DNA of 64,000 nt, from positions 1,760,001 through 1,824,000 of the forward strand of contig NC_135003.1 in the NCBI RefSeq assembly GCF_051020985.1, given 5' to 3'. The DNA is from Nomia melanderi. Its lineage: Eukaryota; Arthropoda; Insecta; Hymenoptera; Halictidae. The position numbers and the translations under genes are program-made. Each line of letters begins with the position of its first letter. Position 1 is the stretch's first letter. Of this stretch, positions 63,191 to 64,000 are shown in pieces. The notes beneath the pieces were generated by a model, which was not told the origin of the DNA, searched no databases, and saw only the letters and a program-made list of their open reading frames with translations.

Positions 63191-64000
63191 TAGGTTTATC
63201 AAGAATTTTTCAATATGACTGAAACTACTGAACAAACTGTATTTTGTTTCAAATCAACAGAGATTTTTTGCGAGACGAAACAGACTTAGTGTGTGTGATT
63301 GTTGCGACTTACCGTATTCTAGAGTTGAAAATGTGTGAGGCAATGGACAGGACTCCTTTGAATCCGACCATTCAGACCCGCATTCCTTCTTCTTGCCTTC
63401 TTTCATGCAACGGATGATACTTGCACACGAATTGGAAGCTTAGTCCCGATATACATTGTCGGTCCACTCTCAGCCCACTCAAGCTCGGCTCAAAATGCTT
63501 TCCTTATATTTTATTTTCAGTGGACGAAGATAGAATGAGTGCAAACTGGGGACGAGTCGGGATTCACAGTATGACCACATATTTTATACACAACTGAAAA
63601 TGTTGACAGTATTGTTTAACTAAAACAGAATATAATATATTTTCCATTCCGCTTACTTCATTTAGTTGATTTAATATAAAAGACCGACGTCTAATGTGTA
63701 CGTACAGTTTGCCACAAATTATCCAATATCCATTTTTAGCAAACGAATATCGATTAGTCAAAGTAGCGAATGCAACGACTGCGTTCTGTTATAGTACAAA
63801 GTGACAGAATATGGCACAATTTGTTCATGGATGCGAATGAACGATTTGATTAATGAAGAATATCATTCACATTTTTCTGTACCACTTCGTCCTATGCTTT
63901 CATGTTTGATGACCCATCGTGTAACAGAAAAGGACACTGAATACCGCAGTCTTACTCTCCTATGTGAAATTCAACTCTCCGATAGTATTTTCAGTCTACT

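Larger units (their letters stand above)
52240..64000. other. Tat intron 3 or later; no coding exon recognised
   Basis: 11.8 kb of mostly AT-rich DNA. I searched by eye for the next conserved Tat blocks (the CSGCS-like strand, NNPSNPCG, the catalytic-lysine region) and found none. Apart from the repeats listed, there are G+C-richer stretches at 59450-59830 and 61841-61985 with no recognised protein. Confidence 0.55.

Overview
The window looks like AT-rich nuclear DNA from an insect. The evidence is GT-AG introns throughout, exons clearly richer in G+C than their surroundings, an insect-type type IV collagen gene, and many short non-autonomous transposons. A hymenopteran is plausible, but nothing seen here proves the order. 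There are no bacterial operons, rRNA or CRISPR arrays, and no tRNA was recognised by eye.

Two protein-coding genes can be supported, both on the + strand. (1) Positions 4775-25183 hold a type IV collagen alpha chain whose NC1 domain and 7S/helix junction match the alpha-2 class, so it is most likely the orthologue of Drosophila viking (vkg). I could follow 25 exons and 24 GT-AG introns with consistent phase to the stop codon, 1880 codons in all. Only the 5' end (signal peptide exon and promoter) is missing; it lies upstream of 4775 or outside the window. A likely poly(A) signal is at 25927. (2) Positions 41947-52239 hold the first three coding exons of tyrosine aminotransferase (Tat), 105 codons. 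The rest of the gene must lie beyond 64000, unless exons in the last 11.7 kb escaped me.

Layout: 1-4774 is upstream or first-intron sequence with nothing recognised. 4775-25183 is the collagen gene, with two TTAA-flanked miniature elements in its introns. 25184-about 25955 is its 3' UTR. About 26 kb-41.9 kb is intergenic and densely filled with repeats: fold-back elements, TTAA-flanked miniature transposons, an alternating inverted array and retroelement fragments. 42089-50817 is Tat intron 1, with more repeats. 52240-64000 is Tat intron 3 or later sequence, with a 1-kb fold-back element, another palindromic repeat copy and further repeat remnants.

The two genes have unrelated jobs. Collagen IV builds basement membrane outside the cell; Tat starts tyrosine breakdown inside the cell. 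Nothing in the sequence suggests co-regulation. The most unusual items are the long Asp/Tyr/Gly-rich N-terminal extension of the collagen, the concentration of near-complete palindromes, and a roughly 100-bp block duplicated upstream of the Tat start codon.
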